Shown here piece by piece: positions 1-10,111 of a stretch of DNA of 64,000 bases. The number at the start of each line of letters is the position of its first letter. Within the stretch, counting starts at the first letter, position 1. This DNA comes from Ricinus communis (taxonomy: Eukaryota; Streptophyta; Magnoliopsida; Malpighiales; Euphorbiaceae). Location of the stretch: NCBI RefSeq assembly GCF_019578655.1, contig NC_063257.1, forward strand, positions 32,647,159 through 32,711,158, written 5' to 3'. The position numbers and the translations under genes are program-made. The notes beneath the pieces were generated by a model, which saw only the letters and a list, made by a program, of their open reading frames with translations, had not been told where the DNA came from and made no database searches.

Positions 1-1770
1 TTGGAATGCTATTCAGTTTCTTCAAACAATTCAAGGATATATTTAAGAGCTCATCAATCAAAACTAGAAACCAAGTAATATTTGGATCAAATACAAGGCT
101 AAGTGTAAGAAAAAATGTCAGTTCTTCATTTTGGGCTTACTTGATGAACACAGACAAACAAACAGTATAGATCAAGTCAGCTTGTTTGACTCACAACTGT
201 TCAAGAGAGGCATACAATAGGCATGTTAATGCCAAATGGATAGCTGACCATTATGTTGGAAGGTTCACAACTGATCCCACCTGTGCAATTCAAGGGATCA
301 CACAAGCTGTGAAAGAAGACTGTGGTGTTGATGTGTCAAGACTTAAAGCATGGAGAGCAAGAAATGCTGCCTTGAAACTTTTCAATAGTGATAAGACGGA
401 ACAACTTTCTAGACTTTATGATTACAAGTTAGAACTGTTGAGAAGTAATCTAGGAAGCACTATAGTTTTTGATTTGAATGAAGGAGTTTTTTACCAGTAT
501 GTATGTGTGCTTTGCTGCATTGAGGAAAGGATTTAAGTGTTTTAGGCCTTTGATATCTCTGGATGGGTGTTAGCTTAAAGGAGTATTTGGAGGACAGCTT
601 CTCACAGCTATTATTATAGATGCAAATGATTGCATCTACCTAGTGGCATGGCATGTTGTCTAGAAAGAAAACAAGTAATATTAAAAATGGTTTTTGGAGT
701 TGTTGGCTGAAGCTTTGGAGATATCAAATAGTTATAATTGGGTGTTCATGAGTGACAGACATAAGATAAATATTCTTCCAATTTTTCTTTTATATGGTAT
801 TAATTTTGTATTGATTTTGGAATAGGGTCTTATTCCTACTATTGCAAAACTATTCCCTAATTATGAACATAGGTGTTGTGTTAGACATGTGCATAATAAT
901 TTTTAAAAGAAATTTAATAGTCTAGGGCTGAAAGAACTTGTGCGAGGTGCTGCTAGGGAAAGTTATGTCTAGTTATTTAAAAAAATAATGGACAAGTTTG
1001 CATCAAAATCAAAATAAGGACATAACTACATGAATAGCATCCCCCCTCATCACTGGTCTAGATCTCAATTTAGGACTGATGCTAAGTGTGACATGTTGTT
1101 ACACAACTTATGTGAGTGTTTTAACAATTTTATCTTAGATGCTAGAACCAAGGGTATGATAGCTATGAATGAGGTTATAAGAATAAAATTAATGAATAGG
1201 GATACATAAGAAAAAGGATGCTATGAGAAGAATGGCCTCTATTTACTGCCTAAGATCTTGAAAAAATAAGAAAAGTCAAAAGAATTTTGCTGGATGTTTG
1301 TAACAGAGTGGTTTAGAGGTGAGAGGTTTCAAGTGGTTGGGCCAAGGGGATAGTTTGTAGTTGGCAAATAGGAAATGACATGCACATGTAGGAGGTGGGA
1401 TCTAACTGGTATACCTTGTTGTCATGCTGTATGTGTAATTTGATATAACAATGAAAACCCTGAATTTTATATACATGAGTACTACAAGGTTGAAACATAC
1501 CTAAAATGATATAGCCATTTGCTTAACCCAACTACTAGTAAAGAATTTTGGTCTAAGGCAACTGCCCCACCAGTCCTACCCCCCCAACCAATTAAACTTA
1601 GAAAAGGCAGGCCTGCTAAAAAGAGAAGGTTAGAGGAAGAAGAGATGGAAGCTCTAATAAAAGATGGCAAGATCACAAAGAAGGGCTTTATGACGACATG
1701 CAAAATTTATGGTGCTAAAGACCACAACAAGAGGTTTCATGGTGCTAGTACTTCTACAAGGCAACAGTAG
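1..1770 (+). pseudogene. MULE transposase (MuDR type), broken
   Basis: This is a relic of a MuDR-type DNA transposase, the nuclear enzyme that cuts and pastes MULEs. The first ~530 bases encode the N-terminal DNA-binding part, with the motif THNCSR and then NAKWIADHYVGRF in an open 116-residue stretch (186-536). A frameshift near 500 leads to the catalytic region: the first DDE aspartate lies in SLDG at 562, followed by LLTAIIIDAN. Then come CCVRHVHNNF (about 875-905) and a SWIM zinc finger, CTCRRW and CCHAVCV, near 1380-1435. A basic tail with GRPAKKRR (1603-1630) and a short Cys/His stretch end it. Several in-frame stops make it inactive. The family assignment is firm from motif order; the exact clade is not determined. 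Confidence 0.88.
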
Positions 1771-2036
1771 AGGAGAAAAAGACTGCCTGTAAGTATTCCT
1801 CTCATATATTTCTACCTGCAATAAATGTCATATGAACTAATGTGAATATGTTATACTAGGTAATGAGGAAGACACAAAAACAACAAGAGGTTTCATGGTG
1901 CTAGTAATTCTACAAGGCAACAATAGAGGAGAAAAAGACTACCTGTAAATATTCCTCTCATATATTTCTGCCTACAATAAATGTCGTATGAACTAATGTG
2001 AATATGTTATACTAGGTAATGAGGAAGACACAAAAA
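1725..2036 (+). repeat. 156-bp tandem duplication across a splice-site pair
   Basis: Two direct copies, 1725-1880 and 1881-2036, differ at a handful of bases. Each contains a donor-like CCTGTAAGT or CCTGTAAAT (1786 in copy 1) and an acceptor-like TATACTAG followed by GTAATG (about 1852-1864). One copy therefore carries a whole short intron plus exon edges of the transposase 3' region. Copy 2 has lost the perfect donor (GTAAGT to GTAAAT). Confidence 0.85.
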
Positions 2037-2124
2037 AACAAAAGAAAAAAAGGTCCAATGGTGAAAGTAGTGCACAGAATGTAAGCTACTAATGTACTGT
2101 ATATACTTATGCTTGTACTAAGAC

Positions 2125-2499
2125 ATGTGTATTTTTGTTTTAGTTTACCAAGCTTGTGAGTTGTACTTACAAGCGCAAAGTGGTGCTACCACTTATTTTG
2201 ATACACATGAAGATGATCATAGAGCTTCAAATATGTTTGAAATACATAAAGATGATCATGGAGCTTTAAATGTGTTTGAAACACATGAAGATGATCATGG
2301 AGCTTCAAATGTGCTTGAAACACATGAAGATGATCATGGAGCTTCAAATGTGTCTGATACACATGAACCTGATCATGAAGATGACCATGGAGCTCCTACA
2401 GACACAACTCTTTTAGGGACAACTTCAACATTTGATAATCTGTCACTACTAATATCATTATCACAGGTAAGTAATCTGTCACCTCTAATATTTAGTTGA
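2125..2499 (+). pseudogene. MULE C-terminal exon with acidic His/Asp repeats
   Basis: This open stretch most likely belongs to the 3' exons of the MULE transposase. It starts near an acceptor-like tract (TTTTGTTTTAG, about 2135-2145) and runs to a good donor, CACAGGTAAGT at 2462-2472, so the last residues before the stop are probably intron. The middle is five imperfect 13-residue units of the type ETHEDDHGASNV, rich in Asp and His. I do not know a function for it. It could also be a separate small ORF, but its place between transposase pieces and the splice-like borders favour an exon. Confidence 0.5.
2197..2397 (+). repeat. 39-bp coding minisatellite
   Basis: Five units start at 2197, 2236, 2275, 2314 and 2353. 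The first four are exactly 39 bp and the last is lengthened by two codons. All keep the reading frame, giving a 13-residue periodicity with the core THEDDHGAS. Differences between units are mostly single bases. Confidence 0.9.
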
Positions 2500-3050
2500 G
2501 TAATGTAAAATAGTGGTATGCTAACTTGACATTTTATTATACAATTATTCAATGTAACACCATCAACAACACAAGCAAAAATAGGTGCAGTTGAGCTTGG
2601 CATACCAGCTCATTTAGTTGACTTTTAGGAATATGCTTAACAGTGGAAGTCACATTTATAGTTTATCACATTACCTTCAATAACTACCACTAAGAAGACT
2701 AAGAGCATTACTAATATGTTGATTGAGCTACCACTAGATCTGGGCATTAGAAGACTTTCACAAACACAGAAAGGAGGAAGTGCAAAAAAGCCAGCAACTG
2801 AAGCTAAGGGAAAAAAGACTTTCAAACCCCCAAGGTTGTTGAGCAAAGAGGTTGGGACTAAAGGAAGTGCTGCAATAAGTAAGAAAGGAGTTGGCATAAT
2901 AATAAAGCTTCAAGACAAAAGAAAATAAAAGATTGATGAAAGTGTTTCAACAAAGAAGAGAGCTTGGGTACCTCTAAGAACTGCAGAGGACAAAGGAATT
3001 AGGATGGAAAGAAGACTTAGATGAAGAAGACCTAAGAAACAATTGTTTTA
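2500..3050 (+). pseudogene. MULE C-terminal basic region
   Basis: An open stretch at 2716-2928 encodes a lysine-rich segment (KGGSAKKPATEAKGKKTF), followed after stops by another basic segment ending in RMERRLR near 3020. Plant MULE transposases often end in low-complexity basic tails, so I read this as the remains of the last exons. There is no recognisable domain and the open stretch is short. Confidence 0.4.
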
Positions 3051-3661
3051 TGTTCTTAAAACCCTAATTAATACTAGTTGTTTTGGTTGTTGTATTGTTA
3101 TTATCTGTGTGGACCTAACATGTGGTTCTTTGATAGGTTTTTTTTGTAATGGCTTTTGACAGCCTTGGGAATAGAGTTCATGTGCTCTCTTTTTTGTCAT
3201 GATAGAGACAAAATATTGCATAAGAATTCCACACTCATTCACTTTTTGTTCAAACATTTGATTATTAAAAGTAATCAACAACCTATATTATTTAAATGAC
3301 AACATGTTTGCTATGCTTATTATTAAATTATCACTCAATTTATCTGTTTCCTAGCTTGATTTATATTAACAATTATGCTTATTTATCATAACATTAAAAT
3401 TAAAACCACAGGAATCTATAAAGAAACCACATTTCATTTCATTTCATTCATTCATCATCAAAATATAGAAGTAACAATAGTTATAAAAACTATTATTTTC
3501 AGAATATACACCCCACCACCATCTAACTACCTCTGTTTCCAAAATACATCCCACCACCTATACAAAGTACATCTTCAAATTAAGCTAACAAAAGTATATC
3601 TTATAAATCAGAATTCCAACCACATAATAAAAACCAAGCTTATACAGGTCCCTACTGTGCT
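3051..3661. other. Noncoding MULE 3' region
   Basis: AT-rich sequence between the last transposase exon and the antisense GRF relic. Open frames here are short, and the + strand frame at 3375-3830 overlaps the relic and has no protein-like character. I see no other signal. Confidence 0.5.
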
Positions 3662-4050
3662 TCATGCTCCCTTTTCTTCTTTTAATTTCTTTAGCTTTGA
3701 ATTTAGCAAACTAACTCCATTCTTGTGCTCATTCAGCAGCTCACTGGTAATGTCAAATTCAAACCACTTCAAATTAGCATTGAAATGCCTTAACTCTCGC
3801 AATATCACCAGTGTCCTCTCATTAAACTAAGTAAAGCACTCTTATACTTACTACAAATGAGCATCCTAAAACTTGCGATTAGGGTTCTTCTCAGTTCGAG
3901 AGATGAACAGGCCTTTCACATGCACAGTTAGGATCCTCAACTCCAAAAGTATATTCCTTTGGGTTAAGCACACTTTTAATTATTTCTTGCTCTATTTTTT
4001 CAATAAGGTAAAGTACAAGGAAGCTTAAGAATCGACTATGAGAGAAAGGA
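3662..4050 (-). pseudogene. GRF-type zinc-finger protein relic, antisense inside the MULE
   Basis: On the - strand, Cys-rich CACERPV (about 3900-3925) is followed, after a frameshift, by SRTEKNPNRKF and a later GCSF. This is the pattern of the plant GRF zinc finger (CxCxxPVxxxTSxTxxNPxRxFxxC). After another break, about 45 residues run to a stop at 3662-3664 with a Leu/Lys-rich, probably coiled-coil end. Short GRF-domain ORFs are common next to plant MULE transposases; their function is unknown. Both frameshifts and a stop in place of an aromatic residue after the NPNRKF motif mark it as dead. Confidence 0.6.
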
Positions 4051-4390
4051 GAACCAAAGAGTGAATCAAGCCAAATTATAAAAACTAGGGTCAAAATTAG
4101 ATATTTTTTAATTTAGGGTTATTTATTTGAGGGTGGGACACAAGTAATTTGCTGACTAGGATTAAATAAAGGAGTCAGCAAAACATGTGTCAAGTGGGGG
4201 GTGATCTTTTGTAAATCCAGCAGCCACATCATCAATTAACTGCCGAAATCCTCATTAGTACTGGCGGAAGTAATAGAAATAATATGAGAGGTACCAAAAA
4301 GAAACAAATTAAAGGTTTGGTACCAAATGAAAATAAGAAGTAAAGGTTTAGTACTAGTAAGGCATTTTAATAACTTTCGCTAAGATGGTA
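4051..4390. other. MULE terminal region (probable subterminal repeats)
   Basis: A noncoding stretch with several near-copies of a ggtttGGTACCAAA or gGTTTAGTACTA type motif (about 4295-4360) lies next to the boundary with E1 sequence. Direct subterminal repeats of this kind are usual at MULE ends, but the partner end is outside the window, so the terminal inverted repeat cannot be confirmed. Confidence 0.4.
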
Positions 4391-4507
4391 CTCTCCCTCA
4401 ATCTATGCATATAAGTTATGAGTTATGTAATGAATTATGTAACCTCTCTCCCTTTGTCAAATTCAAAAAAGGTGAAACAATTAGAGTAACTTATAAAGGT
4501 AGAAAAG
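4391..4507 (-). mobile_element. 3' tail of Sirevirus E1 (left of element A)
   Basis: Read on the - strand, this piece carries on directly from 23816 once element A and one copy of its duplication aaaag are removed. It contains a pyrimidine-rich run, then TTTGACAAAGGGAGAGAG (about 4441-4460) and ATTGAGGGAGAG (near 4395). These resemble the repeated purine tracts that Sireviruses carry upstream of their 3' LTR. The LTR itself would lie beyond the MULE, outside the window. Confidence 0.5.
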
Positions 4508-5491
4508 TGATGGCTGTCTATACACGACTAGCATTTTACATGCAAGTGCACCTATCGAATGTAATCTAGCTATGACAAGTATCAATATCGTATCCCATGG
4601 GAACTGAGAAGCTTCTGCTACTATGTATATTCCTATTATCTAACCGATCAAAAGGAGATGAAGATCATTAACTAAAAATGAATGAGAATTTAAATGAATA
4701 CTAAATTTTAACAAAGAGAATGAAAGTTTGGCAAAGACAATGAGATGAGTTAACCTAATTGGGGATCCTTTTAGCTACCCAGCTTAAAAATAATAAACTA
4801 TGAATTGATTGATTAGAAATTGCGATATGTGGATAATTTCTTAAATGAATTGGCATCTTTCTCGAGTTAACCAATTCCTAATCCTAAAGATCTAAAGTTG
4901 GAATCTCTTCCTAAAAATTAATTTTAGAATAGCATTAATCTCTAAAATACCACAATAAGAATGTCTAGTTCTTATTCCAGTAAGTTATTCTACTTATCTC
5001 TAAGATGCAAATCACTTAATCACACAAGCAGTTGTCCAAACTCAATTGAATTTCTCAATTACAATGGGTTCTCAAATTGATTCTACAATGAAGAAGAAAC
5101 AATAGATTTTATTATACTTGAATGAAAACTACAATCTTAATTCAATAATCCAATCAGTTAAGCACAAAACAATCCTAGCATGGCTAAAGATCACACCCCA
5201 AATTAGTTACATATTTTCATGATTAAATTACTACAGTAATTGAATACAAAATAAACAAGAATCGAAAAGAACATGAACACCCTTTTCTCAAATGGAAAGA
5301 TGCTATCCCCTCTTGAATTACTCTGGATCCAATCTTTACAGCTCAAGATCTCCTTCTTCTTTGCTTTGAATCTTTAATCCAATCCTCAAGAGTAGCTATC
5401 TGGATGATGCTGAAGTGGAATTCATCTCCGTTTTCCTCTTCTTGATCATCTAGAAGATTGCTCTCAAAGTCTATCTTGAATACACCAAAGT

Positions 5492-5519
<28 letters not shown>
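5492..5519. repeat. (CT)n microsatellite in LTR A
   Basis: About 13 CT units in the 3' LTR. The 5' LTR copy near 23330-23352 has a shorter, interrupted run, so the tract changed after insertion. Confidence 0.95.
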
Positions 5520-5522
<3 letters not shown>

Positions 5523-5566
5523 CCCGATCTCTTTCTTTATCTTTTCTTTTAACTTAGGTTTCGGGA

Positions 5567-5830
5567 TCCAACACGGCCTGGATTTGGGCCGTGTTGACTA
5601 GCACGGCCTGGATCCATGCCGTGTTGATCTAAAAGTGTACATTTTGGTCTTCTTCAGCACGTCTTGGATTTGGGCTATGCTGCTCAGCACGGGCATGCTC
5701 TTAGGCCGTGTCACTCTTAGAAACTGTGTTGCAAATTGCTTCTTCTCGCCATAGGTGAGGCATTTCAATGCCCTCTAACCCTGAACATGCTCCTCAGCAC
5801 GGGCATGTTGAATAGTCTAACGCACCCAAT
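5567..5830. repeat. CACGGCC/GCCGTG motif cluster in LTR A
   Basis: At least eight half-sites of the type aaCACGGCC or GCCGTGtt occur in both orientations, often as imperfect inverted pairs separated by 8-12 bases (for example 5570-5600). The same cluster is in the 5' LTR (about 23400-23640), and the same word family recurs after pol at 9548-9840. Confidence 0.75.
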
Positions 5831-6007
5831 TTGACTGCTTCTTCTCGATTTTGGTCCGATTTATCTCTAACGTTGATGATGTACCTAGAAAAACACCTGA
5901 GACACAAAGGAAACTAAAATAGGGTGATTCTAATACAAAAACACATAATTTTCTTAAAAAATAACTCAAAATCAAGCATGCAAACATGTGCAATATCAAG
6001 GATATCA

Positions 6008-6046
6008 AATCACCCCACACTTAAGCTTTTGCTTATCCTCAAGCAA
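6008..6046 (-). promoter_or_regulatory. Polypurine tract with adjacent hairpin, element A
   Basis: The - strand reads hairpin TTGCTT-GAGGAT-AAGCAA (6029-6046), six bases, AGTGTGGGG, then the 3' LTR start at 6007. The purine tract is the primer site for plus-strand DNA synthesis. The hairpin has a perfect 6-bp stem; its placement matches B and H. Confidence 0.8.
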
Positions 6047-7420
6047 TCAACAGTTTGTGTCATAATCTTGCAGTCAAAACCCTACTTAAACTTCATGCAT
6101 CTAATTACAATTAAGTAACATTCAATCTATCCCAAATTGAAACTCAACTAAAAACTAAACTAGCAATCTAAACAAGAGTAATTATCATGTTAGTGTATGA
6201 AAAATTAAATAGTACATTCAACATCAAATATTCAAGAAACCATATGCCTCACAAGGGATCACTCTATGCACTCGGTGTTTAAAAGGTAGTCATCAATCCC
6301 CCAATGCAATTATATTCAACCTACTTACTATAGGCTTGCTCATAAATCCCATCTCTGCTACTGCAAACAATCAAATATTATAATCAAAGGGTCTTCACAA
6401 GGGTTGTAATGGGGCTTAGGTTTAGGTATGGAGATTTGGAAGTGAGGTGTAAATAATTTCTGGACTTTTGCAATGCCTTTCCTACAATTTCAGCTCAAAA
6501 AGGACTAAATGCCAAACAAAGATAATTAAATTCACTATAGTTTCCAAGTCTCTAAAACAAGATGCTCAAAGAGTGAAAAATGAATGAACCTTTAATAAAG
6601 GATTGTTTGTTTGTGTTTCTTTTCTGAAGAAATAATATAATATAATTACTTTGGATTGAAGGGAGCATCTAAACTAAATTTTTAAAGGACTTAGTAAATT
6701 TGAAGTACAAATAAAACGACATTTTATCCAAAAACTCAATGAACACATTGCAAAAATTCCAGAAATAGGATAAGGATTGACAAATAAAAGGCTTAACAAA
6801 GTGTGATGATAAAGCAGAATGGTAAAAATGAAGAAAGTGGATAGGCTCAACTTGGCTAACTAATGGGAAATATTCACAGGTTGGCTTTTGGCTACAATGG
6901 TGAATCCTAAGTGCCCTTATCATTTCATAACATTTGATTGTTCATGTGACCTCAACAAGTATTACCGAGCAAGTTCTAGAAATAAGAAGAATACAATGCA
7001 CACTCAAACAAGAAAAAAGGAGCATTTATGATGTATGCTAAAATAAGTTTAAAACTCACAATTTAAGTGTGCACATTTGCATAAGGTGTCCAAATACCAT
7101 CAATCATATCATCATTTAATCAATTGATACATAAAACAGAACAACTAATCAAGTTCAAATTAACTGACTCAAAGAATGGTCAAGTAACACTAGTTTAACC
7201 CCGCCACTATAATAAACTAAAAATTGCTCAATGATATTCCAAAAGCAACAAACAACAAGGAGAAAAAATCTCATGCTCAAAATCATAACTATCAATCTTT
7301 CGAAGATAAACAAAAAGCTAATAAACACCCTAAGTGTCCTAAATATATATATAATCAATAATACACTACATAATAATCGGAAAATATAAGAAAAAGAAAA
7401 GCCAAAACAATGGCTTACCT
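6047..7420 (-). other. Conserved noncoding block of element A (3' region)
   Basis: There is no coding potential here. The block shares anchor words with the same region of B and H: GGGTTGTAATGGGG near 6401-6414 and ATTACCGAGCAAGTTCTA at 6961-6978. It lies between the two hairpin/purine-tract modules. Confidence 0.65.
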
Positions 7421-7454
7421 ACCCCACACTTGAAGGACACACTTTCCACAGTGT
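7421..7454 (-). promoter_or_regulatory. Second, distal hairpin and purine tract, element A
   Basis: The - strand shows ACACT-GTGGAA-AGTGT (7439-7454), eight bases, then AGTGTGGGG (7422-7430). It lies just past the stop of the env-position ORF, about 1.4 kb upstream of the true PPT. The loop is altered relative to GAGGAC in the other copies, and the stem is down to 5 bp. Confidence 0.65.
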
Positions 7455-7520
7455 ATAAAAGAGTTGGGAAGCAACATAATAAGTACACAAAAGAAGAGAT
7501 AGATACAAAGAGATACTGCC

Positions 7521-8910
7521 CTACTCATCCTGCTGGGCTGGTGGTGGTGGTGGAGGTGGTGTTGCTAGAGGAGGTGCATCATCGGTTGCTAGAGGTGGAA
7601 AATACTCGCCAAAGTTAGCAAAGTCAAAATCATCCATCCTATTATGCTGCAAAGCTGCCCTTACCCTATCTCCGTGGGCCAAATGCCTCTGTAGCAAATC
7701 CAGAATCTGCCTCAGCGTAGCCTCAAAGTGCTGGAACTGTGCTCTAACCTCCTGCTCGAACCTGTTGAACCTGTCTATGTGCTGTTGCTACATGTCCATG
7801 ATCCGATCAAATCTCACAGTCAGCTCATCCATTTGCACACTATATGGCCGATGAGCTAATGAGGATGAAGGTCGAGAGGAGCTAGGAATATTTGCAGGTC
7901 CGGGGTGCTCCCTCTGCTCCTCCCTAGCTACCTGGGCTACCGACCGAATAAGTCTGTACTCTAGCCCTAGGGGCCTGTCCTCCAGGTTATCATCCTCATA
8001 TGCTGCATAGTAGAAAGGCCATCAAGGGTCATCTCGCTAACAAGCGTCAACTCATCTAACAAAGCTCTGTCCAGTAGCTATATCCTCATAGCAATCCTGG
8101 TCATATAAGGTCTGAAACAGATAAAAGTCTTCTTTGGGTCCCCATTAATAGTCTTGCATTGCTTGGCTAACACATACCCTATGTCCACCCTCCTCCTCTG
8201 ATGCAGGGCCCATAAACAGAATACATCAGACTGGGTGACCACTCCAAAACTATCCTCTCACCCTGCCAATGTATATACGAGTAAACAGTGAAGATATCGC
8301 AGGCTATCAGGATGCCTTGGACTTGCTCGGGTAATACGACTCGTCCCCTTTTGAGATGGTCTCCTAGGCCTTGTCAAAAGAAACTCCCAAGTTATATAAT
8401 GAACCTCTGAAATCATCTGACTTTATGGTCGCCTAGTCATAGAGGCCAAATGCAATACCAAACTAGGGAATACTCATCATGCAAGTCTGCCCCCCTAACC
8501 GAAACGAAATGGACTCTAGCTGAGACCAGTCCTGATCTGTGTCTGAAGTAAGAAAGTGGAGGCGAACTTAAGTGTGAGCTCTCTGTAAGTGGGCTCCACA
8601 ATATCGAAGAAAGCCTCAAAAGGTGGAGTCTGAAGTAACTCTCGAACCTCAGTAGCTAAGCCAACTGTCTCCAATGCCTGACAGTCGATGCATCTCCCAC
8701 AGCCTAACTGCCTGTACCGCAGTTGCTGGTAACAAGCCTCATAAGTGGGGCTCTAAAACTATAAAAGTCTATGTCATGTGGGAGCTGGAGGTGGAGGTGG
8801 AGCTCTAGGGGCAAGTGGTCGAGGTGCAGGTGGTGCAGGCTGGTCAATCGAGTCTGAACACCTTCTCTTGGAGACACCCACCTTTCGAGTCTCTCACGCT
8901 ACTTAACCAT
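7521..8910 (-). pseudogene. Athila env-position ORF (Athila ORF1-like), broken
   Basis: This ORF stands where the env-like gene of Athila elements lies, after pol. It starts with a degraded Met at 8910 and ends at a stop at 7521-7523 after a proline-rich tail (PPPPPPPAQQDE), about 460 codons. The N-terminal part is basic, then proline-rich (PAPPAPRPLAPRAPPPPPAP). The core carries ATEVRELL, EPTYRELTLKFAST and, further on, FRFG, the hallmarks of the Athila ORF1 and plant-transposon-protein group. I see no signal peptide or convincing membrane span, so a real envelope role is doubtful. Several stops and a frameshift just after the Met inactivate it. Confidence 0.7.
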
Positions 8911-9545
8911 AGTACCTGCATGGAAAATTGATCAAAACTCTTGCCAAAAAAGTAATTCTTGCACCAAAGAGACAATCATTACAATAACAGTAGCAGTTTA
9001 ATAGCAATATAACAACAATTTAACATATTCTCAGCACACTTGAATTAGTCAATTTCCCATTCAGCAGCATAATGACTAATTCACTAAACCAACTTATAAT
9101 CCAGCAAGTTCAAATATACTAAATAGTGACAATAGGGCAATTAAAATGCAAAATAGAAGAAATAAAAAAATATAAACAATAGTAACAAATAAAGAAAAAT
9201 AAACTATAATAGCAAATCAAAACTAAAAGAAAAGCAAGAAATTCAACGAGGCAACGAATAAAATGCAACAAAAGTGACGAATTTAACGAAATAATAAAAA
9301 AATAAGGAGATTGATGAAAATAAGAAAAAATACCAAACATTACAGAAATAATTAAAGAAATTAGAGAAAAGAGTAAATCACATACTAAAATGGAGTATTG
9401 AACAAAGTTAAGGGAAGAAACTTACTTGATTTGTTAGAAAAACACTTGAAAATTGAAGGAAAATAGGGAAATGATATCGGTCTATATGCACGAAGAGAGA
9501 GAAGAGCGAGAATTTTGCTACCTATGACATGGCGTGGCTTATACA
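8911..9545 (-). promoter_or_regulatory. Putative promoter, leader and leader intron of the env-position ORF
   Basis: The - strand has a TATA-like TGTATAAGC at 9545-9537, then a CT-rich leader (about 9510-9480). A donor CAAGTAAGT (intron from 9425) and an acceptor CATGCAG (intron end 8916) follow, with the ATG five bases into the next exon. The predicted intron is 510 bp. All parts are seen in sequence; that they act together is inference. Confidence 0.45.
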
Positions 9546-9547
9546 GG

Positions 9548-9840
9548 CACTGAGTCAACACGTTCGTGTTCCAGGCTGTGCTGACCAGCACGCCTAGTCC
9601 CACAACATATGTTAGTCGCAGAAAACATGTTGAAGTCCATTTTTTCTATCAACACGATTTGGGTGCCCAGAACACAGCCGTGTTACTTGAAACAGACGTG
9701 TTCACAGCATGTGTTACTCTCGAAAGACGTGTTGACTTCCAATTTCAGCTCAACATGGTTTGGTTGCCCACAACACGCTCGTTTTGATAAGCATGGTGTG
9801 CTCACAGGGCGTGTTGAACTGCTAAGACCGTGCTGATGCC
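9548..9840. repeat. Post-pol CACG/CGTG motif cluster of element A
   Basis: About a dozen words such as CAACACG, CGTGTT and AGCACG in both orientations are packed between the pol remnant and the putative promoter. They belong to the same word family as in the element's own LTRs. Confidence 0.7.
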
Positions 9841-10111
9841 TAGAGTTCATTTTCAGCACTTTTTCACGCATAATTTTCTATAATTTTCAGCAGCTTAACA
9901 TCCAAGTTTCCTTCCACATACCTCAAAACATTGTAATGGCATATACAACTCAAAAATTAAATGAAAATGAAGACTAAACTCGAAAGAATGTTCCAAAACC
10001 AATGATCAAAATGTCCAAGAATATAAAATAAAAGTTGAGGTGCCTTCCAAAAGCGCTTCTTATAAAAGTTGGGGTGCCTCCCAAAAGCGCTTCTTTTTCT
10101 CCCCGAGTCAT
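9841..10111 (-). other. Sequence just after the integrase end, with 40-bp duplication
   Basis: The - strand reads GCGCTTTTGGGAGGCACCCC, the phrase that follows the pol stop in Athila elements (H has its equivalent at 58410). It occurs twice, about 40 bp apart (10031-10090). No gene is present. Confidence 0.6.

Larger units (their letters stand above)
1..4390 (+). mobile_element. Mutator-like element (MULE), 5' end outside window
   Basis: A decayed plant MULE fills the left edge. The transposase reads left to right from base 1 to about 1770, followed by C-terminal exons, a 39-bp coding minisatellite, an antisense GRF zinc-finger relic and about 300 bp of noncoding end sequence. The right end is placed near 4390 because Sirevirus E1 tail sequence begins there; I did not find a clean terminal inverted repeat, and the left terminus is outside the window. 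It seems to have inserted in E1. Confidence 0.75.
4508..6007 (-). repeat. 3' LTR of element A
   Basis: This LTR has TGAT and ATCA type ends (- strand starts TGATATCC at 6007). It matches the split copy at 19955-20798 plus 23178-23810 along its length. It contains a (CT)n run at 5492-5519 and a cluster of CACGGCC and GCCGTG words at 5567-5830. Confidence 0.92.

Noticed and set aside
3375..3830. A 151-codon + strand frame that looks like a small gene
   Set aside because: Its sequence is low in protein-like character and it overlaps, on the other strand, the GRF zinc-finger relic, which has recognisable motifs.
5492..5519. (CT)n as a promoter element of LTR A
   Set aside because: The run is short and interrupted in the other LTR, so it is more likely ordinary microsatellite change.
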